From assembly GCA_943737045.1 (NCBI GenBank), contig CALSFV010000001.1, positions 1,206,001 to 1,270,000 on the forward strand: DNA of 64,000 nucleotides. Reading direction: 5' to 3'. Under the pieces are notes generated by a model. It did no database searches, was not told the DNA's origin, and worked only from the letters and a program-made list of their open reading frames with translations. Every line of letters starts with the position of its first letter. Position 1 is the stretch's first letter. This DNA comes from Parapristionchus giblindavisi. Its lineage: Eukaryota > Nematoda > Chromadorea > Rhabditida > Diplogasteridae. This document shows, piece by piece, positions 44,665-56,480 of the stretch. The translations under genes were made by a program, and so were the position numbers.

Positions 44665-47204
44665 TCAGGGTTGTGCTGAAAATATATTCCGGAAAAACCG
44701 GAAAATCCGGAAAATTTTCTCTAATTGCATTTCTAGTGATTCTAACAATTACTTTCGAAAACGATCAAAGCGAACTTACAGGGGAATCCTTTTAGCTTGC
44801 TTTTAGCAATCCTGTTGAAAATTTGCACAGATATAGTTTAAGGTGATAGAAAATGATGTGTGACGTAAAAAACGCAGTGGTAAGTGTCTCATATTCATAT
44901 GAAAAGGTATTTGGTTCGAACCCACCGTGCGGCTGTTTCTTTTGCCGATTTTCTCATTTGAGTCAACCGAACCTTCAAAACGAAAAAAACATGAGAAAAT
45001 TTTTTAAAGTTTAAGATTATTAAAACTTTGAATCCTATTATTTAAATGCAGCCGTCGATTTTTATTGGATGATGTTGAAGTGGAGCACCTCGATGCTTGT
45101 ACAATTCAATATGAAGAGAGAGAAAATATAATAAAATAATTCGTTGTAAAAGTTGGTTTATACATATAGGGTGATGTAAACAATAAATTTTGGCAAACTT
45201 GTGCTTTTTGCAGGTGTGTGACAACGGCAAACGATTGACAACTTTATCGGAGAACGTTGTTGTCAGACTTCAAAAAGTAAAACGATTGTAGTCAATGTAT
45301 GAAATAAATAAATGTGGCAACAGATAGTGACTATTTTGTTGACAGACAAGAAAACTGAGGATGATTCATGTCAGAACACGTTAGTTCAGCCTCTGTAATT
45401 TCGAGGCAACAATGAAGGGCTAATCATTGTTTTCCAACTTATAAAGAGGGCGAGGCGGATGCCAGGCGGGTTTGGTGGGCTGCATTAGAGAGGGTGTGCG
45501 TGCGAGATGGCATCAAATGATTCTCTCTGTCACACTCTCCGCCGTGTCACCAAACCTGTCTGAGGTGCGCCGCTTTGACTAATGAACTATCGTCTCATTA
45601 TTATGAGGATGTCAAAATGCACCAAAAAATGGAATGACTAGAGAAATGAGCTTCTTTCTATTCAGACAACAAAAAATATTCGTTTTGATGTCAATGAGAA
45701 GGCAAGAATCGATTGACATCAAAAAGAAGATTTTTTGTTGTCTGACTAGAAAGAAGCACATTTCTCTGGTCATGACTTGTATCATCCTCATTTTTCTTGT
45801 CTGTCAACAGTTCATTCATTAATTGCAACCATAAATATTTATTAGACACATTGACAACAATCTGTATTAAATTTGATGTCTGACTGCAATTGGGTGCGAT
45901 AAAGTTGTCAATCCTTGTCACGCACCTGCAAAAAGCACAAGTTTGCCACAATTTATTGTTTACATCACCCTATATGTTTAGTCTCTATCATTCCAAAGAT
46001 TCGTCCATTATTCTACTCTTTAACCTGTGAGCAATTCATTATCGTTAGCATCATCATTTTCGTTTATCAATTCATTTCGTTCTTTTTCTTCTATCACACG
46101 TTTCACTGTTTATTCATGAATACGTATAAATATTATTATTATACGGTAGGATTTCCTACAGTATTCCATTTTGGCAATCTGATTCAGTCTATGATACAAA
46201 CTGCCAAAGTTCGGTTTAGTAATTATGAATGTTTGATATCAATATCCATAATTATGCAAAGAAATCTTAAAATAATTTTTTTTAAACATTCGCAACTTTC
46301 GCCGCGAAATATTTAATTTTCTCTCCCTTCATATTGTATTGTACAAGCATATAGATGCTCCACTACAACATCATTCAATAAAAATCTACGGCTGTATTTA
46401 AATAATAGGATTCAAAGTTTTCAAAATCTTGTAAATTAAAAAAAACTTTTTCCCAATTTGTCACAAATGTTTTTTTTCTCAAGTGAGAAAAATTGGCAAA
46501 AGTAGCAGCATCACTGTGGGTTCGAACCTAATACCTTTTTATATTATAAACATGAGACACTTACCCATTATATAAACATGAGACACTTACCACTGCGCCA
46601 CCGATCCAGTTGATCCTTGCTTCAGAGGAAGGGGTGATGAATCCAGTCCCCTTCCGCCTACTTTGCATACATAATTTCTCGTCCAGATTGACCAAATTTT
46701 CGAATCGATTTTTCGGCACTTTCTAATGCCCTGCTGCGTTTTTTACTCCACACATCATTTTCTATCACCTTAAACTTTGTCTGTGCAAATTTTCAACAGG
46801 ATTGCTAAAAGCAAGCTAAAAGGATTCCCTTGTTAGTAATGATATCAAATGATGTAGCAACAAAAAGAAGATAATACTCATCCAAAAACATATAAAAGAA
46901 CAATATGAAGCTCAGAATCCTCGGAGTTGAATGTTCACGTCGAACAAAGACAACGCTGAATATTATAGTTTATACGTTATTGTTCATCATTATTAGCGAA
47001 TACTAATGGTTATAACTACATATGACCGGCAAGATAAAAATATTAATAAAATCTTTAAATTTTGATTTTAGATATGTGTTTTTTTTACTTTGTAAGCATT
47101 TTAATGTTTTTCCGGTTTTCCGATATTTTTCCGGAAAATTTTCCTAAAAGGGGTCGTTAAAACCGGAAAATTTTTCCGGTCGGAAAATTTTCCGCACAAT
47201 CCTG
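44665..47204. mobile_element. Giant foldback FB-C, 2.5 kb, hAT-like
   Basis: It starts TCAGGGTTGTGCTGAAAATA, ends TTCCGCACAATCCTG, and is flanked by GTGCTGAA (44657-44664) and GTGCTGAT (47205-47212), an 8-bp duplication with one mismatch. The ends match the 37128 MITE family. The arms carry GGTTCGAACCCACCGTG-like B-box words near 44915 and 46520, and GTTTGCCA...TTTATTGTTTACATCACC. The centre lies near 45700. No transposase-like coding. Confidence 0.85.
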
Positions 47205-47273
47205 GTGCTGATGCTTTCAAGTGCTTCTGCCACCTTCAGCGTTGGATCCTAACTATAAGATAAAGCTACACAT

Positions 47274-47628
47274 CCTAAGATAACGACAGAGAATGGATTG
47301 TGGAAAATGAAGTGTTAGGGGAAAGATATCTCTTTTCTATCTATTATGGTTCCTCCAGCTATTGTAATAAGAAAACTTTTCTACCTTAAATATAAGGAGA
47401 GATTAAAAAGCTCGTCTCTTAAAGACGCAATCCAAACTCTCCGCGCCATACAAAACATTTCATGTGATACTCCCCAGACGACGATCCCGCTTTGATTGGT
47501 TTGCCTTATATTTAAGTTCAATTTTCTTACAATAGGGCAATAGCTGGAGGAACCATGATAGAGAGAAACGAGATATCTTTTCACTAACACTTCATTTTCC
47601 ACAATCCATTCTTTGTCTTTATCTTAGG
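47274..47628. mobile_element. Palindromic MITE
   Basis: Inverted arms include GGATTGTGGAAAATGAAGTG (47292) and its complement near 47600, plus GGTTCCTCCAGCTATTG in both. 355 bp. Confidence 0.88.
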
Positions 47629-47639
47629 CTGTGCTCCCA

Positions 47640-48630
47640 TATCCCCTTTCTCCGCACCGCTCTATATGGAGAAATCCCATCAACTTGTGGGATCTAGTTC
47701 TCTCTGCCGTTATACATGATCTTGAAATGCAAGCTCTTCCTCTTTCGTCTTTAGGAACACAGTTGAAATAGATTCGTTGTTGCACCTGCCCGTCGTAAAA
47801 AGGACCTGTGTAGTGTGGTGCCTATCGAATGGAATTTCGCATACTGTAGGCAAGTCAAATCCTTGCTATATTGCCTATGATGACTGCATCTAAGCGGGGC
47901 GCCCTCCAGTAAGGCCCACGAATCGCCGGAATCACGAATCGAGTTGCTGAGACAAGCATGAAGTGGGGGAGTGGCACAACATTCACATCAGGACCTCTTG
48001 ACAAATGTGCGTAAACCGTAATTGCATACTGTGAATTAAATGAAATGAAATTCTACGTAACCACATCTGTAAACAAGCGAACATGAAGGAAGCAAGACCG
48101 AGATATGCATTTGTACTGTGCATTCAAGTTAGTAATTATTAAAACGTACAAAAAAGTGATGGGCATGCACGAATTCATTATAGCTTGTAAATATTAGTAA
48201 TATTTTTAAACAATGTAATAATAATTATTTATTTATTTATCTTTAACGATAAAAGAGAGGTCAAGCAAGCGAGATCAAACAATAAATAGTAGTTGGTTTT
48301 TCATCTACTTCTTTCATCAATTTCAGTCTGAATCGTTTTCTTGAATGAAGAAAGACGATCGATTACTGCGATGGACCTGCAAATATACCTTACGACAATT
48401 GAAAAAAATCGTCATGTTTGCTGGTAACTCGTCAAGAGTCTTGCAATACAACACCGAAATGTGAAAATAACGTTTTCGTCTTTTTTAAATTTTTTAAATT
48501 TAATTTAATTTAAATTGTTTTAATCCACTTCTTTGCCATGATTAATCACTAGCTCCGCCCTTATATCTTATCTTTCTATCTCGTCTATCGTTTCCGCCTT
48601 TGTATCTCAAGATATACTTTCTCTTTTAAC
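47640..48630. other. Intergenic, unidentified repeat-like sequence
   Basis: 47640-48000 is more GC-rich than its surroundings and may be a decayed repeat. The r​est is AT-rich. No splice-consistent exon. Confidence 0.4.
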
Positions 48631-48639
48631 GGCATATCG

Positions 48640-48742
48640 GCTAATCTGGAAACTCTCCTCTCGGACCCTGCTATCTCGCGCTTTCGTTGTCTACGAGAGA
48701 TCAGTGCCAATTCGGAAGACAAAATGAGCTCGGGGTGTGCCT
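48640..48742. mobile_element. CTCTCCGCTCTGG-family hairpin beside a promoter
   Basis: TCTGGAAACTCTCCTCTCGG, with an inverted partner ending CTCGGGGTGTGCCTTTAG. It ends about 35 bp before a TATA box (48777). Confidence 0.7.
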
Positions 48743-48776
48743 TTAGCCGCAAGGGAAAATCTGCCAAGAGAAAACG

Positions 48777-48783
48777 TATAAAT
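48777..48783 (+). promoter_or_regulatory. TATA box of the 48.8-kb secreted gene
   Basis: TATAAAT lies 32 nt before the end of the 5' leader; the ATG is at 48815. Confidence 0.6.
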
Positions 48784-48814
48784 GCCCCTACCGTCCAATC
48801 ATATCATACCCCCA

Positions 48815-50005
48815 ATGAAGTCCATGCTTGTCTTATGCGCGATTGTTTCTGTTGCAATCGCATGTGCGCCGATGAAACCGGGCGAAGAGACACCCGGACC
48901 CGGTGGACCATCGGGACCATCAGGACCGTCAGAACCATCGGAACCGTCAGGACCCGCGTATATGGGCAGTAAGTAACTAATCTCATTGTTTTTTTCGCGA
49001 TTGGCAGTAATTAATCAATATATCTATTGAGATGAAGTTGCAATCGAATTGATTTTTTTTTCGAAACTCGCAATTCGCTCTTTCAAGATTAAAGACAGCA
49101 CGACACATTCAATATGTTAACACAGCAAATTCTCGAATTTTATTTTTTATTTGTTGGTATGAGTGAATTTGGGTTGACGCTAGCATGTTTCGAAACCTTT
49201 CTTTCAACTTGTGTTTGCATAGAACCCCTCACAGTGGTTTTCCAACACATTAACAGCGGCCATTGAAAACTTGGCAAAATGCAAAAAAATAGCGGCTTGC
49301 TCATTGCCTGCTTCTGTGAAGAAATTAAAAAATAACGAATAAATGCACACCCGAGCTAATTTGACACACTCCGCTCTGACAATGTACTCTCGCTTTTCTT
49401 GTCTGCATGAGAGCGTTGCCTGCGCGGAGAGTTTCAAAGTATTATAGCTCGGGGTGTGCGTTGAAAGATTAATGAAAAAGCTGTTGTTTACTCATTAAAA
49501 TATCGCTTTAAAGGGACATCCCGGGCTAATTTCACTCTCCACTCTGTCAACGCCCTCTCTTAGATAAAGAAAGCGAGAAAGTTTGGCCAGAGCGGAGAGT
49601 TTCAAATTAGCTTGGGGTGCGCCTAAAATATCCTTTCTTTATCTTCTAGAATGTAGAGTGCCGGTCTACGACGAGAAACAGTGCATGGCTTATTGCGCTA
49701 TTGAGAAGTGCGACTACTTCGCTCCACAAATCACGGAGACCCAAGTGAAGTGTGAGCAACGCGCGACTTATACCTTCCTATCGGTGCAACTGGCAAGTTC
49801 TAAATATTATGTTATTCATTCAACAAAATATGTGCAAATAAAACATATAGCGGCCTAAAACGCTTTCAAAGTCTGAATTAAGTTATTATCATTTAGAAAT
49901 GTTCAAATATATATTTGCATGAGCACCAGTGGAAAGATCAAATAATGTTAAAGTAAATTAATAATTTTTGAAATATTGAAAAAGTATATTTCTATCAGTT
50001 TGAGC

Positions 50006-50036
<31 letters not shown>

Positions 50037-50312
50037 CATGGCACAATATGGTTATAACTTGTGAATGTCAAGGCTAGTTTTATCCAGGACAAAGATTTAT
50101 TTATTTATTGGTTTGTTTATTTCTTAATGATAACAACATGACTACAATTATGTACTCTTCAGCCACCAGATCGAGAGGACCAGTGGGTCCGAGAACCTCC
50201 TGTTATTAATTGTAATGATGCAAGCGGATTCTGGGAGTGGATCGATCTTGGCTACCCCGGGGACGACACCAAATACCCGCTGCCTCAACTCCTCATTTGT
50301 TGTTACATCTAG
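48815..50312 (+). CDS. Secreted protein with Gly-Pro-Ser spacer and Cys-containing domain
   Basis: Exons 48815-48968, 49650-49792 and 50163-50312 close in phase (148 residues). Residues 1-18 are a signal peptide (MKSMLVLCAIVSVAIACA). Next comes a short collagen-like or mucin-like spacer, PGPGGPSGPSGPSEPSEPSG. The domain after it has CRVPVYDEKQCMAYCAIEKC, then KCEQRATYTFLSV, and ends INCNDASGFWEW...ICCYI. There are nine Cys after the signal peptide. Intron 2 uses a GC donor (GCAAGT). Intron 1 contains two CTCTCCGCTCTGG hairpins (49348-49462 and 49511-49624). AATAAA at 50314 follows the stop almost at once. The layout resembles nematode Cys-rich secreted or surface proteins, but no named family is assigned. 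Confidence 0.85.
49348..49624. mobile_element. Two CTCTCCGCTCTGG-family hairpins in tandem
   Basis: Copy one, 49348-49462, has ends CACACCCGAGCTAATTTG and its complement CTCGGGGTGTG. Copy two, 49511-49624, is preceded by TTAA at 49507-49510 then AGGGACATCCCGGG, and ends AGCTTGGGGTGCGCCT. Both are about 113 bp. Confidence 0.85.
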
Positions 50313-50329
50313 TAATAAAATTTTCTATA

Positions 50330-51270
50330 TCTTCCTTGCATTTTACCCTGTATTTGATATAGTGGGATACCCAGACCTACAGCCTCCCTATTGATCTTTG
50401 ATCTTTAGATGTATTTTGTGATCTTATGTCTTATTAATATAATTACATTATTTTTGCATTTCTTTGTCTAGGAATATTATTATCACATTTACTTTGCATT
50501 GTCTATCGTTGTCTAGCCTATCGTTCATTTCCATAATTGTATATTGATGTCGTGTCTTTCGTTGTGTTATTTTTAGTGTGGGACTCATGTCTTTGTAGAA
50601 TTAGGTTTTTGATTCTTGTTATTGTGTGTATTTTATTGTATTTTTGAGTGAGAGTGCATCTGAATAAACTACTCTTTTGATCTTCAGTCTTTGGTCTTAT
50701 GATTCGCCTCAAGCGGAGAACTCTGGCGATAGTATGTTTAACGGGCACTACTTCAGAATGGGGTACCAGTCCAAAATAATAGCATAATTGCCTAATATAA
50801 ACGTCCTTTCCTTTGTGTTAATTTCATTTTTCATGTCTTTTTGGACTTGCCCGGTGTACTGGTACCCCATTCTGAAGTAATGCCGTTTAACGTACATGGG
50901 GGTCGAACCGACCCTTGAGAACTGATTGCTCACAAGAGGCCGTGACATGGTTTTACAATGATAAACACACATTGGTAGCGAAATAATTGAAGAAAATCAG
51001 AAGAAATCAAATGACAACGAAAATCTCACTTTTGTGAATTTTGATAATTTCGAATAAAACTTCATAGTAACAGTTCAACAGGGGTAACATAAAAGGATCT
51101 AATATTAGCTACTATACCAAACCCTTCCACTTTTTGTTGTTTCGTTCGAAAGCTCTCGCTGTGATCAAGTAATTGCAGTGGATACACCATTTCTTCATAT
51201 TTTATTTTCACGTTTTTCATCTTTCTAATTGTTTGTCCCATTAGCAATCTCTCTGTAAGAAATGATAAAA

Positions 51271-51303
<33 letters not shown>

Positions 51304-52657
51304 ATATAGCATGTCAGATAGGAGTTTCAAATTAAATCGGGACATGCCTTTAAAGGGAGACTGCCATTCAAAAATTTCTCCTCAATATCTTTTAATCTTA
51401 TGCTAACTAGACAATATAAAGTTTAAAAAAAAATTTTCTTGAAACTTTAAAGATGGAGACCCTCGAGTTTTTTCGTAACAAGACTGTTCGGGTAGAATGA
51501 TAGAGATTTATTACACGAACCGAACGACACATTTCATATTGCGTGATGATCTGTTTGAAGCTTGTTAAGCGCATTGATAGTACAACTTTTCATGCAAGTA
51601 GAGAGTGCCTATCCGATTTGCATACTTGACTCTCTCACTTTCCCATTGTCACTTACGCTAATTTCCATAGAATATTAACATTCAATCCCATGTTAATCGT
51701 TGCGGGAGTCAGTCATGCCAACTCAAGGGCCTCCTTCTTTAAGATGTTTTTTGAGACAACGGTTGCAATAAATCGTTCCGATATGCAGAGATCATGTACG
51801 GCCGAAGCCGATAAAACTAGGAAGTCTCTAGATCACGCGCTACAGATCGCTGAATGATTCGTTCAGAATTTTTTTTATAATTTTTTCACTTATGTTTATG
51901 TTGTCGAAGGTATCAGATAGGTTATATGACCTCAACTTGTCTTGCTTGGCAGACTCCCTTTAAGCGGTAAAAAAATGTGAGAAAATGGTGAGAAAATGAA
52001 CTACGAGTCGTAAGTTACCTAATCCTCTACTTTGTCATCTTTAAAATTGCTTAATCAAGAGTGTACTAAATATAAATACCTTTGTTTTCAATTTAAATTC
52101 TCATTGAACCACTTCTCCTTATCTCACGATTTGCGCGATGCCGTATACCATGGAACGGTACACTTTTCACCAGAGGGCTGACAATTATATACTATTATGA
52201 AAACGTTATGGTATTTAAAATTGGTTGCAAAGATTTTACAATGTCATCGTAAACAAGTATTGGCAACGTGCCACATGTCTCTTAACAAGCTACCAGAAAA
52301 ATAGTTACTTTTTAAAAAAATTTCCAAAAAATCTGCATTATTTAAAAAAAAAGATATTTGACTAATACCTTTGATTCGGCCATGGAAAGTGCCGGAAATG
52401 GAAGACAATTCGCGAGAGTAAAAACATTCCAATGATTGTTTAAGTTGAAATATAGATCCATCGAAATTCGTTAAAATTGTTCATTCTGATTCGATGATTT
52501 CAGAATTCAAACTTCATTCACTACATTCCTAAAAATATAATAAAGGAAAAAGATCTGGCAAGGCGAATGCAAAGTGAAATTTCGCTTTAAAAATATGTTT
52601 TCTTCTAAATGAAAAGATGTAAATCTTGATTGGAACAAATTTGAATTGAAATATTAC
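50330..52657. other. Intergenic with several inverted repeats
   Basis: A GATCTTTGATCTTTAG motif lies at 50395-50410, past the poly(A) signal. A small palindrome at 50745-50890 has ends ACTTCAGAATGGGGTACCAGT-like. An (ATT)n tract is at about 51270-51301. A TTAA element is at about 51355-51960 (ends AGGGAGACTGCC and GGCAGACTCCCT). It contains a nested TTAA MITE at 51450-51743 related to 27479-27738. Confidence 0.65.
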
Positions 52658-52742
52658 CTCTTTCTGCCGAAAGAAGTCGTGACAAATAGTCCAAGTAATT
52701 TTGAATATTGTTGTGGCTATTAGAAAACCCTATCAATTGAGC
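52658..52742 (-). CDS. Orphan candidate exon
   Basis: An 85-nt stretch lies between CTTTCAG and a GTAATA donor and is open as AQLIGFSNSHNNIQNYLDYL and onward. The composition is protein-like, but no partner exons were found on either side. Low confidence. Confidence 0.2.
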
Positions 52743-52998
52743 CTGAAAGTGATTACATTTAATCAGCAATGATGAAGTTACATCGTGAGCAGCTTCTTTA
52801 AAAAATGTCACAATTCAAAATTTGCTACCATTTCCACTCTTCTCAGTTAAAAGCGGCCGATTCAAAGTTTACAGTTCAAAATTACAACATTTTCATTGCT
52901 GTCTCGTTTTCAGATTTCCCGCTTTCGGAAGCGTGAAAACAAATTAATTCATTTAAAAAATCTCACTATATACCTAATGATTATCGAATAGAAAACTC

Positions 52999-54130
52999 AT
53001 ATCACGCCTGTCACGAGAGAATCGAGCTGAGAATGGGAAAAAAGCAAAAATGGTGAAATGAGTTAAGACCATGTTTGGACATCTCAAGGCATGCCCTACC
53101 ACAACCCAAAGTCTCATTGTTCAATTTTCATTTTGGGGCTCAATACACCGTTTCGGTAAGGTGAAGCCCCAACTTTGAGCACGAATTTCTCGCTTCTGGT
53201 GCGTTTTAGCGGAAAAGTGTCACAAGAGTGACCCCCGCTCTTTTTTCTTGCTCTATCGATCTAAACAAACCAGACGCCATAATAATGATTCTGAACAGAG
53301 CTTCACTTAGAAGCAAACAACTCAAAAATTTAGGAAAAGGGGGTGCTCTTCTTCCAGTATGTTATTAAGTTTTTCATGCGCTTTCGAATGAGGGGTTTGC
53401 GGAAAAAATACGTTAATGCGTTCGTATGGTTCATCCCCTTGGAAATTTCCTGATGTTTTGAAGTCATTTTCTCCACCCACAATCTCTCGTTTCACACACT
53501 CTCTCGCCCATTCCTTTTCATTCCATTCCATTCCATTCTGCACCGCACGGTCTCGAGCGCGCGGTGCGGAATGAAACATATCGTTTTCTCCCTTTATTTC
53601 TTTCACTCACCGGCGAGAGAGTGTGTGAACCGAGAGATTGTGGTTGGGCGAAAATACTTCAAATCATCAGGAAATTTCCAAGGGGATGAACCATACGAAC
53701 GCATTAACGTATTTTTTTCGCAAACCCCTCATTCGAAAGCGCATGAAAAACTTAATAACATACTGGAAGAAGAGCACCCCCTTTTCCTAAATTTTTGAGT
53801 TGTTTGCTTCTAAGTGAAGCTCTGTTCAGAATCATTATTATGGCCTTTGGTTTGTTTAGATCGATAGAGCAAGAAAAAAGAGCGGGGGTCACTCTTATGA
53901 CACTTTTCCGCTAAAACGCACCAGTAGCGAGAAATTCGTGCTCAAAGTTGGGACTTCGCCTTACCGAGCCGGTGTATTGAGCCCCAAAATTAAAATTGAA
54001 CAATGAGACTTTGGGTTCTGGTAGGGCATGACTAGAGATATCCAAAAATGGTCCTAACTCATTTCACCATTTTTGCTTTTTTCCCATTATTTTCATTTTT
54101 AGCTCGATTCTCTCGTGACAGGCGTGATAT
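52999..54130. mobile_element. Foldback element, 1.13 kb, full-length
   Basis: Terminal repeats ATATCACGCCTGTCACGAGA at 52999 and the complement ending 54130. Arms continue for over 500 bp (AGCGGGGGTCACTCTT, GGAAATTTCC, GGGGATGAACCATACGAACG). The centre near 53560 is CGGTCTCGAGCGCGCGGTG. It is the intact form of the element at 6613-7565. Confidence 0.92.
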
Positions 54131-55316
54131 TACATGGTACAGTTTAATTTTTTTTTTAATTTCGCGAGCTAATAATCAGATCCATTCGAAGAGCCGAACC
54201 TATCAATTGGGGTGCTCAAAAATAGGAAAAAAAATTGAAAGAAAGGCGAGAGAGTGTGCAAAACGAGGAGATTTTTTCTGCTCTCAATTTTGAGCAGAGC
54301 ATAGCAAGGCAAAGTGATTGGAAGATTTAGAAAGGAGATGTTCAGTGACGTGATATGCTGGATCTCTCCACCCCTATCACGTCATTTTTCCCATCTTTTA
54401 TCTCTAAATATCCTCGCTATCCCTATATTCTCTTCCTCCAATCTCCTTATCTCCTCAATTTATCGTTATCCCTATCTCCCTTTCACTTTGCCCATGATAT
54501 CACCGAAACTTTCACTTTTCACCATGGTGTCTCTTAGTGGAGAGAATTCATTGGCACATTTAGGAGACATCTCTCCTGGGTTCGATTCTCATTCGTTTCA
54601 CCGCCTCCGCCCCACCAAAGCGCCGGAAAGGGGAATTGATAGTGACTAGATCATGCGGTTAAGTACAGAAGAGATTAGGCCCTCCGGACTGAATTGGCCT
54701 TGAAAGATCACTGGCCTAGCAGTGATGACCCGCAGGACTTCATGTATACATATTTTTATTCACCACAAGGTAAACGTGCATAAAACAATAAATATTAAAC
54801 AAATGAATGAAGTACAATTTCTAGATGGGGAATGAACATTGAATACGAGTATAATAATGATAACGGAGTTGTGGCCAAACTGATCAGTCATTTGTTTTTT
54901 AAAAGCCTTGATTAATGGGTTGTATCTTTACCTTAACCGTATTTAAGAGAAATTTAGGAGAAAATATGTCATTACGAGAATAAAAATGTTCGAAATAGAA
55001 CTTGAAGAACAGCGGTGCCATTCTCGATGCCAGACCAAGTCAGACGGAGCTAGGAACGCGAGAAACTGCAGGACAAATATTTTACTCCGAATGTTACTTT
55101 CTATATCCGTTCTCGTTGGTATTTACAACAGATTTGTCATTTTATTATGAAAGTGCTTTTCACATGGAGAGTGTAGTTTTTCAGTACATTTTTTGATACA
55201 TTGATATGGCATATGTACTCCGCGAAGAATTCCGTAATCAATGAAAATTACTTAAAATTCGCACGAAGTGAGAAGCTCAATATTTTCAGGTTATGTAAAA
55301 ATTAGCAAAAGATTTC
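54131..55316. other. Intergenic with SINE and inverted duplicate
   Basis: A SINE body lies at 54575-54775 (GGGTTCGATTCTC then CACCGCCTCCGCCCCACCA). A segment at 54748-54895 is the inverted copy of 56702-56848. No gene. Confidence 0.65.
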
Positions 55317-55388
55317 TGCGTTCGGGGGGAATCGAACCCCCGTCGAATGCTTGGAAGGCATCCATGCTGACCATTACACCACGAACGC
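55317..55388 (-). tRNA. tRNA-Gly (UCC)
   Basis: The minus strand reads GCGTTCG...CGAACGC as a 7-bp acceptor stem with a closing A discriminator (55317). The A box is GTGTAATGGTC and the B box GGTTCGATTCC. The anticodon stem-loop is TGCCTTCCAAGCA, with TCC at positions 34-36. It is 72 nt with no intron. All four arms pair, unlike the SINE-derived tRNA-like stretches elsewhere in the window. It delivers glycine to GGA/GGG codons. Confidence 0.93.
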
Positions 55389-55814
55389 GGTGCGCATAAA
55401 GCGATAAGTGGAAGGAAAAAGAGAGGAAGCACATGGTGGGGATAAATCGAGCATTTAGCCAAACCCGTTGCAGAACCTAAGATTAAGCTAGATTTCTCGT
55501 TCCGCTCTGGTATTTCAAAACCAGTAGTTTACTGATCAATCCCATTTGAAGTAGTCTTGCAAGTCTACTTCTAGTTAGACGTAAGTTTACTGCACTACTG
55601 TACTACTACTTTTCTGTAATGCATTTCGTCAAATGTTTTTTTCACTTGTAGTAAACTTCTAGTCAGCGACGTAATTTAAGTAGACTGCAAGTTTGGAAAT
55701 ACCAGAGCGCTAGAGTATACCTCGAAAAGACGAACACTAATTTGAGAAAACTCTTCTTTGGGAAAGATATAGATATAAAAAAACTTCAGAAAACTGATCC
55801 GTTACTGTATTGCC

Positions 55815-55930
55815 CTGGGTTCGATTCCCGGTCGTAACACCGCCTCCGCCCCACCAATGCACGAAAGAGGAATTTTCAGTGAGAGGTATAACGCGGTAAT
55901 GTAAGTCCGGAGAATAAATTAGCCCCTCTC
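55815..55930 (+). repeat. SINE fragment
   Basis: CTGGGTTCGATTCCCGG, then CACCGCCTCCGCCCCACCAA and AGAGGAATT: the same body as 54575-54775. Confidence 0.75.
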
Positions 55931-56224
55931 GTTTTGCACAATCTGTCATCTCCTTTCTTTACTTTACTTTTCGGGACTTTTCAGCTACACTATAGAAAAC
56001 AGGCGTATTGGACGAGTAGCCTATATTTTTTGTGGGATATTTGACTATTCTAATCAATTTACATATGAAAATAAACGTTTTCATAAATAAAGATGAGTTA
56101 TCTCATAGACGAAGGATAGATTCTGTGGACAAGGAGAATCCCCTGTTTCCCCCAGCATATGAGATGTTAGCAAGATAAATATTATTGACCGTATAAAATA
56201 CACTTGTTTATTTGGTACGAGAGT

Positions 56225-56465
56225 AGCCAACCACTCCCTCAAGAGACTTTCTTGTTTTGCATAGTTCAGAAACTATGCCGATCTCTTTTATATATAATAT
56301 AGCGCGCGGCGAAGGACAGCCGGGTTAGAGAGAGGCAGCGGAGAGACAATCGAGAGGAGGGGCGAGATGTAGAAGGCTACATCTCGCCAGCCTCTCGATC
56401 GTGACTTCCGTTCGTTAGCACCATTTGTCATTTTCTTATGCAAGTACATTTTATACGCACAATAT
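56225..56465. repeat. Dispersed repeat, copy shared with 58705-58920
   Basis: Both copies have TTTTGCATAGTTCAGAAA, a GATCTCTTTTA word, a GC-rich middle, and CATTTTCTTATGCAAGTACA. Same orientation in both. Not coding. Confidence 0.8.
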
Positions 56466-56480
56466 TATTATTATTATTTA

